A stretch of DNA of 64,000 bases from Actibacterium naphthalenivorans (GTDB taxonomy: Bacteria > Pseudomonadota > Alphaproteobacteria > Rhodobacterales > Rhodobacteraceae), in assembly GCF_014196965.1 (NCBI RefSeq), contig NZ_JACIEQ010000006.1, positions 1 to 64,000 of the forward strand, given 5' to 3'. Shown piece by piece: positions 18,114 to 27,451 of this stretch; position 1 is the first letter of the stretch, and the number at the start of each line of letters is the position of its first letter. The notes below the pieces were generated by a model. That model had not been told where the DNA came from. It saw nothing but the letters and a program-made list of their open reading frames with translations, and searched no databases. The position numbers were made by a program, and so were the translations under genes.

Positions 18114-19697
18114 ATGAAGGGCGTTTTGGGCGGGCTCATCTGGGGCGTGGTGGCCGTGGTGCTGGCGTTGATTGTGTTTTCCGCAGTCATGCCGCCGCCG
18201 CAAAAGGGGCCTGTGCGCGAACTGGCCGTGCCCGCGCCGCAGGTGGAAACGCCCGTGGCGCCGCAGCCCAGCCTGGGCGACGCGGCCCTGCCTGACGCCG
18301 CCCCCGCCGCGCCCGAGCCGCTGGCCGAACCTCTTGCCGAAGCGGCGCCGGCGCCGGGCGGTATCGATCTTCCGCCCGGATCGGAATTCAACCGCCCCGC
18401 GCCCGAAGGCGCGGCCATCCTGCCCGGCACCGATGATCCGTCGCTGCCCGAAGCGGCGCCCTCTGTCGCCTTTCCCGCGAATGGCGACATGACCGCGCCG
18501 CCCGTGCCCGATACCGAACCCGCCGGCGCGCCCGAAACCGGCGGCGAAACCCCCGAGACGCTTAATGCGCCCGAGATCGCCGAGGTCAACCCGGCGCTGC
18601 CCGTGACGGGCGAGCAGCCGGTGCTGCCCAGCCCCGGCGCGGCCAGCCCGGTCACGCCCAGTTCCGAGATGCAGCCGGTGGCGCCGGTCACGCCGCCCAC
18701 GCCGGAACCCGCGCCCGAAGACGTCGCCGTGGCGCAAGAGCCCGCGCCCGCCACCGACCCCGCGCCGCAGCCGGCCCCCGAGCCTGAGGCCGCGGCCGAA
18801 CCCGAACCGGCACCCGAACCTGCCGCGCCGCAGCCCGAGGCCGAAGCCGAAACCCCCGCCGCCGAAGCCGCGCCGGAGGCCTCGCCGCTCGTGCCCGGCA
18901 CCGAACCGCCGGGCGCGCTGCGCGTGCCCGTGCCGGGGCGGCAGATCACCATGCCCGAGGTGCGCACCGGCCGTCTGCCCTCTGTGGGCGACGATGCCGC
19001 CGCCCCGTCAGAGGCCGCAAGGCTCGGCGCGCTTGCCCGCTATGCCGCGCCGTTCGAGGCGGCGGACGGCAACCCGTTGTTTTCGGTCATCCTGATCGAC
19101 GCGGGCGAACGCGGGCTCGACCGCGCCACGCTGACCACTTTCACCTTCCCGGTGACCTTCGCCGTGGATGCCGCGCGCGCCGACGCGGCCGAGGCGATGC
19201 GCGCCTATCGCGCGGCCGGGTTCGAGGTTGTGCTGATCGCCTCGGGCCTGCCCGAGGGCGCCACGCCGCAGGATCTGGAAGTGACGCTGTCATCCTATCT
19301 GGCACGGGTGCCGGAAACGGTGGCGGTGATGGATGCCGAAACCGGCGGGTTTCAATCCAACCGCCCGCTGCTGCGCCAGTTGATGGCGATCCTGAAGGAA
19401 AGCGGCCACGGGCTCGTCACCTATGACCGGGGCCTGAACACCGCCGGGCAGATCGCCACGGCGGCCGGCATTCCTTCGACCCTGATCTTCCGGTCGCTGG
19501 ATTCCGAGCGGGAGTCGGTGCCCACCATCCGCCGCTATCTTGACCGCGCCGCGTTCAAGGCCGGGCAGGACGGGCAGGTGGTGATGATCGGCCATACCTA
19601 CCCCAACACCGTCACCGCGCTGTTTTCGTGGGCGCTGGAGGATAAGGACAACAGCGTGACGCTGGCCCCCGTGTCGGCCATCCTGCGGGGGCGGTAA
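18114..19697 (+). CDS. divergent polysaccharide deacetylase family protein with long Pro/Ala/Glu-rich linker
   Basis: 527 aa. A single N-terminal membrane anchor (about residues 5-26) is followed by roughly 250 residues of low-complexity Pro-Ala-Glu sequence, then a C-terminal domain (about 300-527) resembling COG2861 divergent polysaccharide deacetylases (LFSVILIDAGERGLD, LPEGATPQDLEVTLSSYL, VVMIGHTYPNTV). It is probably anchored in the inner membrane with the domain in the periplasm, the linker spanning toward the peptidoglycan. Enzyme activity of this family is unproven. The ribosome site GGAGG at 18099-18103 supports ATG 18114. Confidence 0.75.
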   Translation: MKGVLGGLIWGVVAVVLALIVFSAVMPPPQKGPVRELAVPAPQVETPVAPQPSLGDAALPDAAPAAPEPLAEPLAEAAPAPGGIDLPPGSEFNRPAPEGAAILPGTDDPSLPEAAPSVAFPANGDMTAPPVPDTEPAGAPETGGETPETLNAPEIAEVNPALPVTGEQPVLPSPGAASPVTPSSEMQPVAPVTPPTPEPAPEDVAVAQEPAPATDPAPQPAPEPEAAAEPEPAPEPAAPQPEAEAETPAAEAAPEASPLVPGTEPPGALRVPVPGRQITMPEVRTGRLPSVGDDAAAPSEAARLGALARYAAPFEAADGNPLFSVILIDAGERGLDRATLTTFTFPVTFAVDAARADAAEAMRAYRAAGFEVVLIASGLPEGATPQDLEVTLSSYLARVPETVAVMDAETGGFQSNRPLLRQLMAILKESGHGLVTYDRGLNTAGQIATAAGIPSTLIFRSLDSERESVPTIRRYLDRAAFKAGQDGQVVMIGHTYPNTVTALFSWALEDKDNSVTLAPVSAILRGR

Positions 19698-19703
19698 GCC
19701 CGA

Positions 19704-20744
19704 TCAGCGATCGAACACGCCGAAGCCTTCAAGCGCATCGGCAAAGGCGGCGGTGAAGGCCGGTTTGTCGGCGGCATCGATATGCGATCCGTCCGGCTGC
19801 GCGAAGCCGCGCAGCGCCGGGGCGTCCTCGTAATGCAGGCTGGGGCCGGGCAGGGCCCGCGCCAGACTGTCCCAATACTCGGCCCGGGGCGCGAAACCCT
19901 CTTCGACGTCGCGCAGCGCGCCGCTGCTGGGCAGGCGCATCAGCACCACCTCGCCGCCGCGCGCGCGGAATTTCCCGACAAGCGCCGCGAACTCGGCCAC
20001 GATGCGTTCCCACTCGGCCGCGCCGGGCATGGCCTTGCCCGCGAAGTCCTCACGGGTTGACTCAACGCGCCGTTTCCGAAGCGCCGCGCGGTCGGCATGT
20101 TCGAACATCAGCGCCTGTTCGCGGTCCGGCGCGGTGGTCAGGTAGAGCGGGCGGCGGAAGGGAACCCCGTGCAGCACGAGGCTGCTCAGAACGGAGCGCA
20201 GGCCGTAATGCGGATGGCTGAACACGAAACGCGCGGCAACGGCGTTTTCCAGCCGCGTGTCCAGCGCGCGTGCCCAGTTCCAGTGATCGGCGTGGTAATC
20301 GACGAACCGTTCCTTCAACGCATCCCGGCCCAGACCGGGCACCAGCCAGGGCGAAACCATCGACAGCACGATGGTGCCGCGGAATTCGGTGTTCTCGACG
20401 ATATCCTCGAACATCCGGAACGGCGCGCCGCCGGATACGGCCAGTTGATGCACCCGGCCACCGCTGCGCTGCCGCAGCTCGTCCAGCGCGATGTTGGTCT
20501 GCATCCGCGACGCCCCCATCAGCAGGATCGAATCCGTGGCCTTGTCAGCCGCGACCCCGTCGCGCGCAAGCGCCCAAAGTTCGCGCGTGTTCTGCAGGCT
20601 GGGCTGGGCGCCGCGGGCGCGCAGCCCGTGATCGACCACGATCAGCAGACAGCCCGTCAGAAGCGCCGCCAGCGTCACCATCGACAGCGCGTTCAGCTGG
20701 GCCCAGGCAAGGCTGCGCCTAGAACTGGAAATAGATGAACGCAT
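19704..20744 (-). CDS. SGNH/GDSL-like membrane-anchored protein, partner of MBOAT acyltransferase
   Basis: 346 aa from ATG 20744-20742, with GAGGGGG upstream. One N-terminal transmembrane helix (about residues 18-40) is followed by a periplasmic domain with the SGNH-type nucleophile motif LLMGASRMQ and a late DGSHID that supplies Asp/His. This is the arrangement of AlgX/AlgJ/PatB-like proteins that complete polysaccharide O-acetylation. The start lies inside the end of the MBOAT gene (26-bp overlap), a strong sign of joint function. The polymer modified is not known. Confidence 0.7.
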   Translation of the reverse strand: MRSSISSSRRSLAWAQLNALSMVTLAALLTGCLLIVVDHGLRARGAQPSLQNTRELWALARDGVAADKATDSILLMGASRMQTNIALDELRQRSGGRVHQLAVSGGAPFRMFEDIVENTEFRGTIVLSMVSPWLVPGLGRDALKERFVDYHADHWNWARALDTRLENAVAARFVFSHPHYGLRSVLSSLVLHGVPFRRPLYLTTAPDREQALMFEHADRAALRKRRVESTREDFAGKAMPGAAEWERIVAEFAALVGKFRARGGEVVLMRLPSSGALRDVEEGFAPRAEYWDSLARALPGPSLHYEDAPALRGFAQPDGSHIDAADKPAFTAAFADALEGFGVFDR

Positions 20745-22140
20745 CACTGTCCCCCTCGATCATGATGATGGCCGACATCATGCCGACCAGCAAAAACAGT
20801 TGCAAAGAGGCCGGAACCGCGGCGATGGCCTGTTCGAACCGGCGTTTGCGCAGGGCGGTGTGAAAGGCCAGCGTCGCCGCTGTAAGCGCCAGCACGATCA
20901 GGATATCGCCGGACCCGACGTGAAACGGCGTCTGGGTGGGCGCGAAGAAGCTGCGTGCCAGATCGGTGGCCTGGGCCAGATCGCGAGACCGGAACAGGAT
21001 GCCGGAAAAGGCGAACAGTGCGAAGGTCAGCCCGCCCAGCAGCACCTGGATCGCGGTGACGCTCCAGACATGCCAGTGGCCGATCAGTTTCTTCAGCATG
21101 GTCTCGATGCTCAGCACCGCGCCGTTGAAGGCACCCCAGACCACAAAGGTCCAGGATGCGCCGTGCCACAGGCCGATCAGCGTCATGGTGATCATCTGGG
21201 TGCGGATCGTGTTCCACAGCGACCGGTCGGTCGTGCTGCGGACATTGGCGTAGAGGTAATCGCGAAACCAGCTCGACATGGAGATATGCCAGCGCTGCCA
21301 CAGATCGGCATAGCCGATGGCGGCATAGGGCGCGCGAAAGTTTTGCGGCAGCTCGAACCCCAGGCAACGGGCGATGCCGATCGCCACCAGCGAATAGCCC
21401 GCGAAATCGCACAGGATCTGGATCACGAAGGCCAACAGGCCGATCACCACCGTGCCCGGCGGCAGGGTGCCGGATTGCGCGAAGATCCTGTCGGCGATCG
21501 GCGCGGTCAGGCCATCGGCGATGACCACCTTCTCGAACAGCCCGATGACGACGAGGATCAGGCCCCAGCCAAAGCTTTCGGCCGTTACCACCGGCGGGGC
21601 GATCAGTTGCGGCATGAACTTGCGCGCCCGCACGATGGGCCCGGCCACGAGCTGCGGGAAGAAGGTGACGAAGAGCGCGAAATCCAGGAAGGAGTCCGAC
21701 GGTTTCAGCCGCCCCTTGTAGATATCGAGCGAATAGCTGAGCGTCTGAAAGGTGTAGAAGGAAATCCCGACCGGCAGCAGAATGCTCCAGGGCATCGGCT
21801 CATAGGCGATGCCGAAACGGGCGGCCAGGGCGATGCTGTTTTCCAGCAGGAAGTTGCCGTATTTGAAATAGGTCAGCACGCCCAGGTTCGCGACGAGGCT
21901 GAGCCCCAGGTAAAGCTTCTTGGCCATGTCCGAGCGGGCGCGGTAGATGCCCTTGGCCGCGAAGAAATCGACGATCGTCGAGAAGATGATCAGCAGAAGA
22001 TAGGGCGCGTTCCAGGCGGCGTAGAAGATATAGCTCATCACCAGCAGGAACAGCTTGCGCCATTTCCAGCCCGCGCCGGTGAAATACAGCGCAAAGACGA
22101 TCAGCGCGAACAGCGCGAAAATATGATTGTTGAAAAGAAT
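20719..22140 (-). CDS. MBOAT-family (AlgI-like) O-acyltransferase, apparent ATT start
   Basis: 473 aa if translated from ATT at 22140-22138. Homologues of this family usually begin MLFN; here the same frame reads ATT-LFNNHIFALFALIVF, with GGGGG 7 nt upstream of the ATT. No ATG, GTG or TTG occurs in that frame just upstream. The first conventional ATG (22041) would delete the first transmembrane helix and has no ribosome site. MBOAT hallmarks are LWQRWHISMSSWFRDY and the catalytic His in GLWHGASW. It moves acyl groups across the inner membrane for the SGNH partner encoded next. Either a rare start codon or a start-loss mutation. Confidence 0.85.
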   Translation of the reverse strand: MLFNNHIFALFALIVFALYFTGAGWKWRKLFLLVMSYIFYAAWNAPYLLLIIFSTIVDFFAAKGIYRARSDMAKKLYLGLSLVANLGVLTYFKYGNFLLENSIALAARFGIAYEPMPWSILLPVGISFYTFQTLSYSLDIYKGRLKPSDSFLDFALFVTFFPQLVAGPIVRARKFMPQLIAPPVVTAESFGWGLILVVIGLFEKVVIADGLTAPIADRIFAQSGTLPPGTVVIGLLAFVIQILCDFAGYSLVAIGIARCLGFELPQNFRAPYAAIGYADLWQRWHISMSSWFRDYLYANVRSTTDRSLWNTIRTQMITMTLIGLWHGASWTFVVWGAFNGAVLSIETMLKKLIGHWHVWSVTAIQVLLGGLTFALFAFSGILFRSRDLAQATDLARSFFAPTQTPFHVGSGDILIVLALTAATLAFHTALRKRRFEQAIAAVPASLQLFLLVGMMSAIIMIEGDSDAFIYFQF

Positions 22141-22279
22141 AGTCCGACCCCCACGGAATTTTATGCAACAGGAATGAAACGCCAGAAGATATTGGCGTGG
22201 TTATGGCAATGAAAGGCGGTTTTTGTGCGGAAGGAGGAACAGCACGCGCGGGTGTGCTTCTTCCGGCGCGGTGCCCGCA

Positions 22280-23794
22280 TCACTGCATCTTCAGCGCTCC
22301 GAAAAGCCCGGCGTCTTCGGCCGCGCGGCGGATCGCCTTGGATTTGTTGACGCTTTCCTGAAATTCGGCCTCCGGGTCGCTGTCATAGACAACGCCGCCG
22401 CCGGCCTGAATATAGAGCGTTTCGTCCTTCAGAACGGCGGTGCGCAGGGCGATGCACATGTCCATGTCGCCATTGGCCGCGAAATAGCCCACGCCGCCGC
22501 CATAGACGCCGCGCTTTTCCGGCTCCAGCTCATCGATGATCTGCATCGCGCGCACCTTGGGCGCGCCCGATACGGTGCCGGCGGGCAGCCCGGCCAGCAG
22601 GGCCGACAGCGCATCCTCGCCCTCGGCGATCTCGCCCACCACGTTGGATACGATGTGCATCACATGGCTGTAGCGTTCGATGATGAATTCCTCGGTCGGG
22701 CGCACGGTGCCGATCTTCGCCACCCGGCCCACATCGTTGCGCCCCAGATCCAGCAGCATCAGATGTTCGGCCAGCTCCTTCTTGTCGGCCAGCAGATCGG
22801 CCTCCAGCGCGCGATCCTCTTCCGGCGTGGCGCCACGGGGGCGGGTGCCGGCGATGGGACGGATCGTAACCTCATCCTCGCGCAGCCGCACAAGGATTTC
22901 CGGGCTGGCGCCGATCACCTGGAACCCGCCGAAATTGAAGAAGAACATGAAGGGAGAGGGGTTGGTGCGCCGCAGGCTGCGGTAAAGCGCGAAGGGCGGC
23001 AGCTTGAATTCCTGGCTCCAGCGCTGCGCCGGAACCACCTGAAAGATATCGCCGGCGCGGATGTAATCCCTGGCCTTCTCCACCGCGGCCATATAGCCCT
23101 CTTTGGTGAAGTTCGAGGTCAGCGCGCCCACCGGCGCGGCTTCGCCCAGATCGCGGGTGGCGGCGGGAACCGAGCGTTCCAGCTCTCGCACCGCGTCCAT
23201 CACCCGTTCGGCGGCCTGCGCATAGGCGGCGCGCGCCGACAGGCCCGACCCGACCCAGACGGGCGAGACCACGGTCACCTCGCCCTTCACCCCGTCCAGC
23301 ACTGCCACCACCGAAGGGCGCAGCAGCACCGCATCGGGCAGGCCGAGCGGATCGGGGTTCACGTCGGGCAGGTGTTCGACCAGCCGGATCATGTCATAGC
23401 CCAGATAGCCGTACAGCCCGGCCGCGATCGGCGGCAGATCCTCGGGCATGTCGATGCGGCTTTCGCCGATCAGGGCGCGCAGCGTGTCGAGCGGATGGCC
23501 CGGCAGCGGCGTGAAGGCATCCGCATCGAACCGGGCCTGCCGATTGATCCGGCTGATCTCTCCGTGGCACTGCCAGATCAGGTCGGGTTTCATGCCGACC
23601 ACGGAATAGCGTCCGCGCACCTCTCCGCCGGTGACGGATTCCAGCATGAAGCTGTCCTTGCGCGCCTCGGCCAGCTTCAGCATCAGGCTGACGGGGGTAT
23701 CCAGATCGGCTGCCAGCCGGGCATAGACCACCTGATTGCGGCCTGCGTCATATCCGGCCTCGAAGGCCTCGAATGCGGGGATCAAAGCTGCCAT
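22280..23794 (-). CDS. trpE: anthranilate synthase component I
   Basis: 504 aa. It converts chorismate and ammonia (from TrpG) to anthranilate. The N-terminal regulatory part contains the LLES-type feedback-Trp site (FMLESVTGGE). The C-terminal chorismate-binding domain has FFFNFGGFQVIGASPEILVR (catalytic region), RPIAGTRPRG, LLDLGRNDVGRVA and YGGGVGYF. The length is normal. It follows ppiD by 7 bp on the same strand. No Trp leader peptide was noticed directly upstream. Confidence 0.96.
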   Translation of the reverse strand: MAALIPAFEAFEAGYDAGRNQVVYARLAADLDTPVSLMLKLAEARKDSFMLESVTGGEVRGRYSVVGMKPDLIWQCHGEISRINRQARFDADAFTPLPGHPLDTLRALIGESRIDMPEDLPPIAAGLYGYLGYDMIRLVEHLPDVNPDPLGLPDAVLLRPSVVAVLDGVKGEVTVVSPVWVGSGLSARAAYAQAAERVMDAVRELERSVPAATRDLGEAAPVGALTSNFTKEGYMAAVEKARDYIRAGDIFQVVPAQRWSQEFKLPPFALYRSLRRTNPSPFMFFFNFGGFQVIGASPEILVRLREDEVTIRPIAGTRPRGATPEEDRALEADLLADKKELAEHLMLLDLGRNDVGRVAKIGTVRPTEEFIIERYSHVMHIVSNVVGEIAEGEDALSALLAGLPAGTVSGAPKVRAMQIIDELEPEKRGVYGGGVGYFAANGDMDMCIALRTAVLKDETLYIQAGGGVVYDSDPEAEFQESVNKSKAIRRAAEDAGLFGALKMQ

Positions 23795-23801
23795 GCCGGC
23801 C

Positions 23802-25640
23802 TCACGGAAACTGAGCGTGAACGGCGTTGATCGCCGCCTGGTCGAGGGTCAGCCCCGCCGCATCCAGCAGGGACTGGGAGAAGTAGATGAACATATCTTC
23901 GCCGATGCCCTGCGCCGCCTGCGTTTCGAGCGCGGAGAGCAAGAGCCGGTCTGTCGCGTCATCCTCGGCGGGCGGCAGGATATCGTCAAGCCGCAGCAGA
24001 TAGACGCCGCCGGCGCTTTCGACCACCTGGCTTTGCCCCTTTTCAAGGGCGAACACCGTCTCCGACAGATCCTGAGGGGTGACGCCGCCGCGGGTGACGG
24101 CATCGGCCGTCTCGACGGTCAGCCCGAAGCTCTCTGGCGCATCGCCCGCATCCAGAAGCGTCTTCAGCCCTTCGGCCTTTTCCACCAGCAGGCGCCGGGT
24201 TTCGCCTTGCTGCCAACCCTCGATGGCGGCGGCGCGCACCTCGTCCAGCGGGCGCAGGCGGGCCGGGGTTATCTCATCCAGCCGCAGCGCGAAAATGCCG
24301 CCATCCTCCAGCTGGATCACTTCGGGGAAATCGCCGCTCTGGACCGCGTCCGCCGCCGCGCGGAACGCGTCATAGCCCGCGATCGCCTCGTCATCCTGGC
24401 CGCCGGCATAGTCGATCCGGCCCAGCGTCATCTCCGTTTCGTCGGCCAGCTCTTCCAGCGTGGCGCCGGCGGCAAGCCTGTCGTCGATATCGGTGATGCT
24501 GTCAGAGATGATGCGCCGGGCGCGGTCCAGCGCCAGTTCGCTTTCCAGATCGTCGCGCGCGTCTTCGAACGGGGTTTCCTGCGCGGCGATGATCGCGTTC
24601 ATCCGGATCAGCGCGGGGCCCAGATCGGTATCGACGGGGCCGATGACGCCGGGGGCCTCCAGCGCGAATACCGCATCGCCCGCCGCGCCCAGTGCGGCGC
24701 GGGTCACATCGCCCAGATCAATATCGCTCAGCTCCAGCCCGCGTTCGGCGACGAGGGTTTCGAAATCCGCCTCGCCGCTGTCGAGCCGCGCCTTTGCGGT
24801 CCGTGCCTCTTCCTCGGTGGGATAGATCAGCCGTTCCACCAGCCGCCGCTCGGGCTGCATGAATTCGTCGATCCGGGCCTGGTAGAGCGCGCGCAGCGCG
24901 TCTTCGTCCGGCGCGATGCTGTCGATCAGCATGTCGGGCGTGAGCCACGCATAGGTCAGCGCCTTGGTTTCGGGCGCGGTGAAAGCCTCGGCATTTGCGT
25001 CGTAATAGGTTTGCAGCGCGGCCTCGTCGGGCGTGCCAACCGGCACCTCCAGATCCTGCGGCGTCAGCTCGATCATCGTGTAGCTGCGGCGCGCGCCGAT
25101 GAAATCGAGCAGAACCTTGCCATAGGTTTCGGGCAGGGTGTTGCCGCCCAGCACGGCGGCCTGCAGCAGCGAGCGCGCGGTCTCGCGCCGGATCTGCTCT
25201 TCGAAGGCGGCTTCGGTCAGGCCGTTCTGTTGCAGGGTGAAGCGATAGGCCTCACGGTCGAACGTGCCATCGAGCCCCTGAAACGCGGCATAGCCCAGCA
25301 CCTGGTCGCGCACCTGCGCATCGCCGACGGAGAGGCCGAGCCGGCTGACCTCATTGTCCAGCGTGGCCGATGTGACGGCCCTGCCGCGCGCACGGGCCAC
25401 AAGGCCGAACGCCTCTGCCTGGGCGACGCTTACCGGCGCGCCGGTCTGGGTTTCGGCGGTGCGCAGCTCGCGCTGCAATTCGCGGGCGTAATCGTCGATC
25501 GGGATCGGGGTATCGCCGACCTTGCCGATGCTTTGCACCGAGCCGCCGAAATTGCTGACGCCGAACCCGCCCAGCCCGACGATCAGCAGCAGCAGAATGA
25601 TCCAGACCAGGATATTGCCGGTTTTCTTGCCCGCGCTCAT
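23802..25640 (-). CDS. ppiD: PpiD-like periplasmic folding factor (SurA_N + parvulin-type PPIase)
   Basis: 612 aa from ATG 25640-25638 (MSAGKKTGNILVWIILLLL). One N-terminal membrane anchor is followed by a SurA-N-type chaperone domain (about residues 45-200), a degenerate and an additional parvulin-like region, and an acidic C-terminal part. PpiD proteins help nascent envelope proteins leave the Sec translocon. The parvulin region is weakly conserved, so prolyl isomerase activity is doubtful. It is upstream of and probably cotranscribed with trpE, an order seen in other Rhodobacteraceae. Confidence 0.88.
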   Translation of the reverse strand: MSAGKKTGNILVWIILLLLIVGLGGFGVSNFGGSVQSIGKVGDTPIPIDDYARELQRELRTAETQTGAPVSVAQAEAFGLVARARGRAVTSATLDNEVSRLGLSVGDAQVRDQVLGYAAFQGLDGTFDREAYRFTLQQNGLTEAAFEEQIRRETARSLLQAAVLGGNTLPETYGKVLLDFIGARRSYTMIELTPQDLEVPVGTPDEAALQTYYDANAEAFTAPETKALTYAWLTPDMLIDSIAPDEDALRALYQARIDEFMQPERRLVERLIYPTEEEARTAKARLDSGEADFETLVAERGLELSDIDLGDVTRAALGAAGDAVFALEAPGVIGPVDTDLGPALIRMNAIIAAQETPFEDARDDLESELALDRARRIISDSITDIDDRLAAGATLEELADETEMTLGRIDYAGGQDDEAIAGYDAFRAAADAVQSGDFPEVIQLEDGGIFALRLDEITPARLRPLDEVRAAAIEGWQQGETRRLLVEKAEGLKTLLDAGDAPESFGLTVETADAVTRGGVTPQDLSETVFALEKGQSQVVESAGGVYLLRLDDILPPAEDDATDRLLLSALETQAAQGIGEDMFIYFSQSLLDAAGLTLDQAAINAVHAQFP

Positions 25641-25709
25641 GGCGATCCGCCCTTTATTGCCGAAATTCTGTCGTGGCTGTGTAAGCGGAAGGCAAAGGCG
25701 CCGCAAGCG

Positions 25710-26888
25710 TCATGGCGTGAAAGCGGCCAGCCTGTCGTAAAGGGCGGCGATGCCGGCCCTGTCGATATTGGCGAAGGCGACGCGCAACTGCCGCGCGCCG
25801 GCGGCATCGCCCGCGGGGGTGAACATGGTGCCGGGCAGCAGCAGCACACCGGCCCCCGCCACCAGCCGCTGCGCGAGCCGGTCGGAGGGCAGGGCGAAGG
25901 GATGCTCGAAATAGGCGAAATAGGCGCCGACGCCCAGCAGCCGCCAACCGGCCAGACGCGGCGCGCCCGCCTCGATCGCGGCGCGCCGGTCAAGGATCTC
26001 GGCACGCTCGCCCGCCAGCCACTGGCCCAGATTCTCCATTCCCCACAGCGCCGCGCGCTGGCCGATCTGGTTGGGGCAGATGGTGACGGTATCAATGAAC
26101 TTCTCCACCTGCGCCAGCCGCGCGTCAGAGGCCACCATAGCCCCCACCCGATGCCCGGTCAGCCGGTAGGCCTTGGAGAAGGAGTAGAGATGGATCAGCG
26201 TATCGGCCCAGTCGGGATCGGTGAAAAGCGCATGTGGCGCGCCGCTGCGGCTGTCGAAATCGCGGTAGGTTTCATCCACGATCAGCGCCAGCCCGCGCGT
26301 CTTCGCCAGTTCGTAAAAGGCGGCGAGCGTTTCGGCGGGATACTCCACGCCGCCCGGATTGTTGGGCGTGACCAGCACGATGGCCTTGGTGCGCGGCGTG
26401 ATCAGCGCGGCGGCGGCCTGCGGATCGGGGATCAGCCCGTCGCCGGTGGCCAGCGGCACGACGCCGATGCCGTTCATGTCGAGCCACATTTTATGGTTGA
26501 AATACCAGGGTGTTGGCAGGATCACCTCATCCCCGGCGGCGGCCAGCGTCGCCAGCGCCGCGCAAAAGGCCTGATTGCAGCCAGAGGTGATGGCGACCTG
26601 CCCGGATGCGATCTGCCCGCCATAGGCGCCCGACCAGTCGGCGGCGATCTTCTCGCGCAGGGCCGGCAGGCCCAGAACCGGGCCGTAGAGATGCGCCTCG
26701 GGTATGTTCAGCGCCACATCGGCGATGGCTTCGCGCAGCGCGCGCGGCGGCGGATCCACCGGGGCGGCTTGGCTGACGTTCAGCAGCGGCCGGTCGGCCC
26801 GAAAGGTGACCCCGTCAAGCCAGCGCCGCGCCTCCATCACCGGGGGCGGAAAGGTGGCGGCCATGTTCGGGTTCAGGGGCAGGGGCAT
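25710..26888 (-). CDS. PLP-dependent class I/II aminotransferase
   Basis: 392 aa using ATG 26888 (MPLPLNPNMAATF); a TTG three codons upstream is possible. The fold type I PLP signature is FSKAYRLTGHRVG, with the Schiff-base Lys in SFSKAY, plus the upstream Asn-Pro-Gly (VTPNNPGGVEY) and VDETYRDFD (Asp that contacts the PLP ring). It belongs to the aspartate aminotransferase-like subgroup; amino donor and acceptor cannot be named. It stands alone between ppiD and a DUF2127 gene on the same strand. Confidence 0.88.
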   Translation of the reverse strand: MPLPLNPNMAATFPPPVMEARRWLDGVTFRADRPLLNVSQAAPVDPPPRALREAIADVALNIPEAHLYGPVLGLPALREKIAADWSGAYGGQIASGQVAITSGCNQAFCAALATLAAAGDEVILPTPWYFNHKMWLDMNGIGVVPLATGDGLIPDPQAAAALITPRTKAIVLVTPNNPGGVEYPAETLAAFYELAKTRGLALIVDETYRDFDSRSGAPHALFTDPDWADTLIHLYSFSKAYRLTGHRVGAMVASDARLAQVEKFIDTVTICPNQIGQRAALWGMENLGQWLAGERAEILDRRAAIEAGAPRLAGWRLLGVGAYFAYFEHPFALPSDRLAQRLVAGAGVLLLPGTMFTPAGDAAGARQLRVAFANIDRAGIAALYDRLAAFTP

Positions 26889-26940
26889 CTGGCGCAATAT
26901 CCTCGGGCTGTGGGCGGGGCGCGGGCCCCGCGCCGCCCAT

Positions 26941-27441
26941 CTAGGACGGGATCTGCCCCCGCATCAACCGATACTCGCGCCAGATCAGCGTGATCACCAC
27001 CATGTCGAACAGCGTCAGCACGATCATCATCGGCGATTGCGTGGCCACATAGCGGTGAATCTGGGTGGCGATGAACCCCGTCAGCACCACGATCGAGGCC
27101 GGATAGGCCCAACGCCACCGCGCCGCCAGCCCGCCGACCATGGCCAGTTTCAGCGCGCCATGGGCCGCCAGATAAAAGGCCAGAAACGCCCCCGCCGGAT
27201 CGGTGACCCCCTGCGCCTGCGCCACGAGCCAGCCCGCGACCGCCCCCGACGGATCGCGCGCCAGCACCGTGCGGGTCAGCCAGTCGGCCAATGCGAGGAT
27301 CCCGCCGGAAGGCACGAAATGCAGGCCGATCCCGGCCGTGATCTCTGCCAGCGCCATCAGCCCCTTGAGCAGCAGGCTGGCCTCGAAGGCCTCGTGCAGC
27401 AGCCATTGGCGAAGCCGTCCGGCGGGGGGATGCGGCAGCAT
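26941..27441 (-). CDS. DUF2127 family membrane protein
   Basis: 166 aa, about four hydrophobic helices (residues about 22-45, 85-105, 108-130, 138-155). It has the DUF2127 pattern: an amphipathic start EAFEASLLLKGLMAL, AHGALKLAMVGGL and the late QIHRYVATQSP. The function of the family is unknown. It lies 10 bp downstream of gpt on the same strand and may be cotranscribed with it. Confidence 0.8.
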   Translation of the reverse strand: MLPHPPAGRLRQWLLHEAFEASLLLKGLMALAEITAGIGLHFVPSGGILALADWLTRTVLARDPSGAVAGWLVAQAQGVTDPAGAFLAFYLAAHGALKLAMVGGLAARWRWAYPASIVVLTGFIATQIHRYVATQSPMMIVLTLFDMVVITLIWREYRLMRGQIPS

Positions 27442-27451
27442 TGGCGCGGCC

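Noticed and set aside
22041-22043. ATG 22041 as the MBOAT start
   Set aside because: It has no ribosome site and would remove the conserved LFN N-terminus and first helix found in the same open frame upstream.
22230-22280. Imperfect hairpin after trpE (AGCAC...GTGCT) as a terminator
   Set aside because: The stem is short and only weakly followed by T residues; not convincing enough to list.
23736-26993. 1085-codon plus-strand frame opposite trpE/ppiD/aminotransferase
   Set aside because: It runs antisense to three clear genes, is rich in Arg/Gly/Gln/His and shows no domain.
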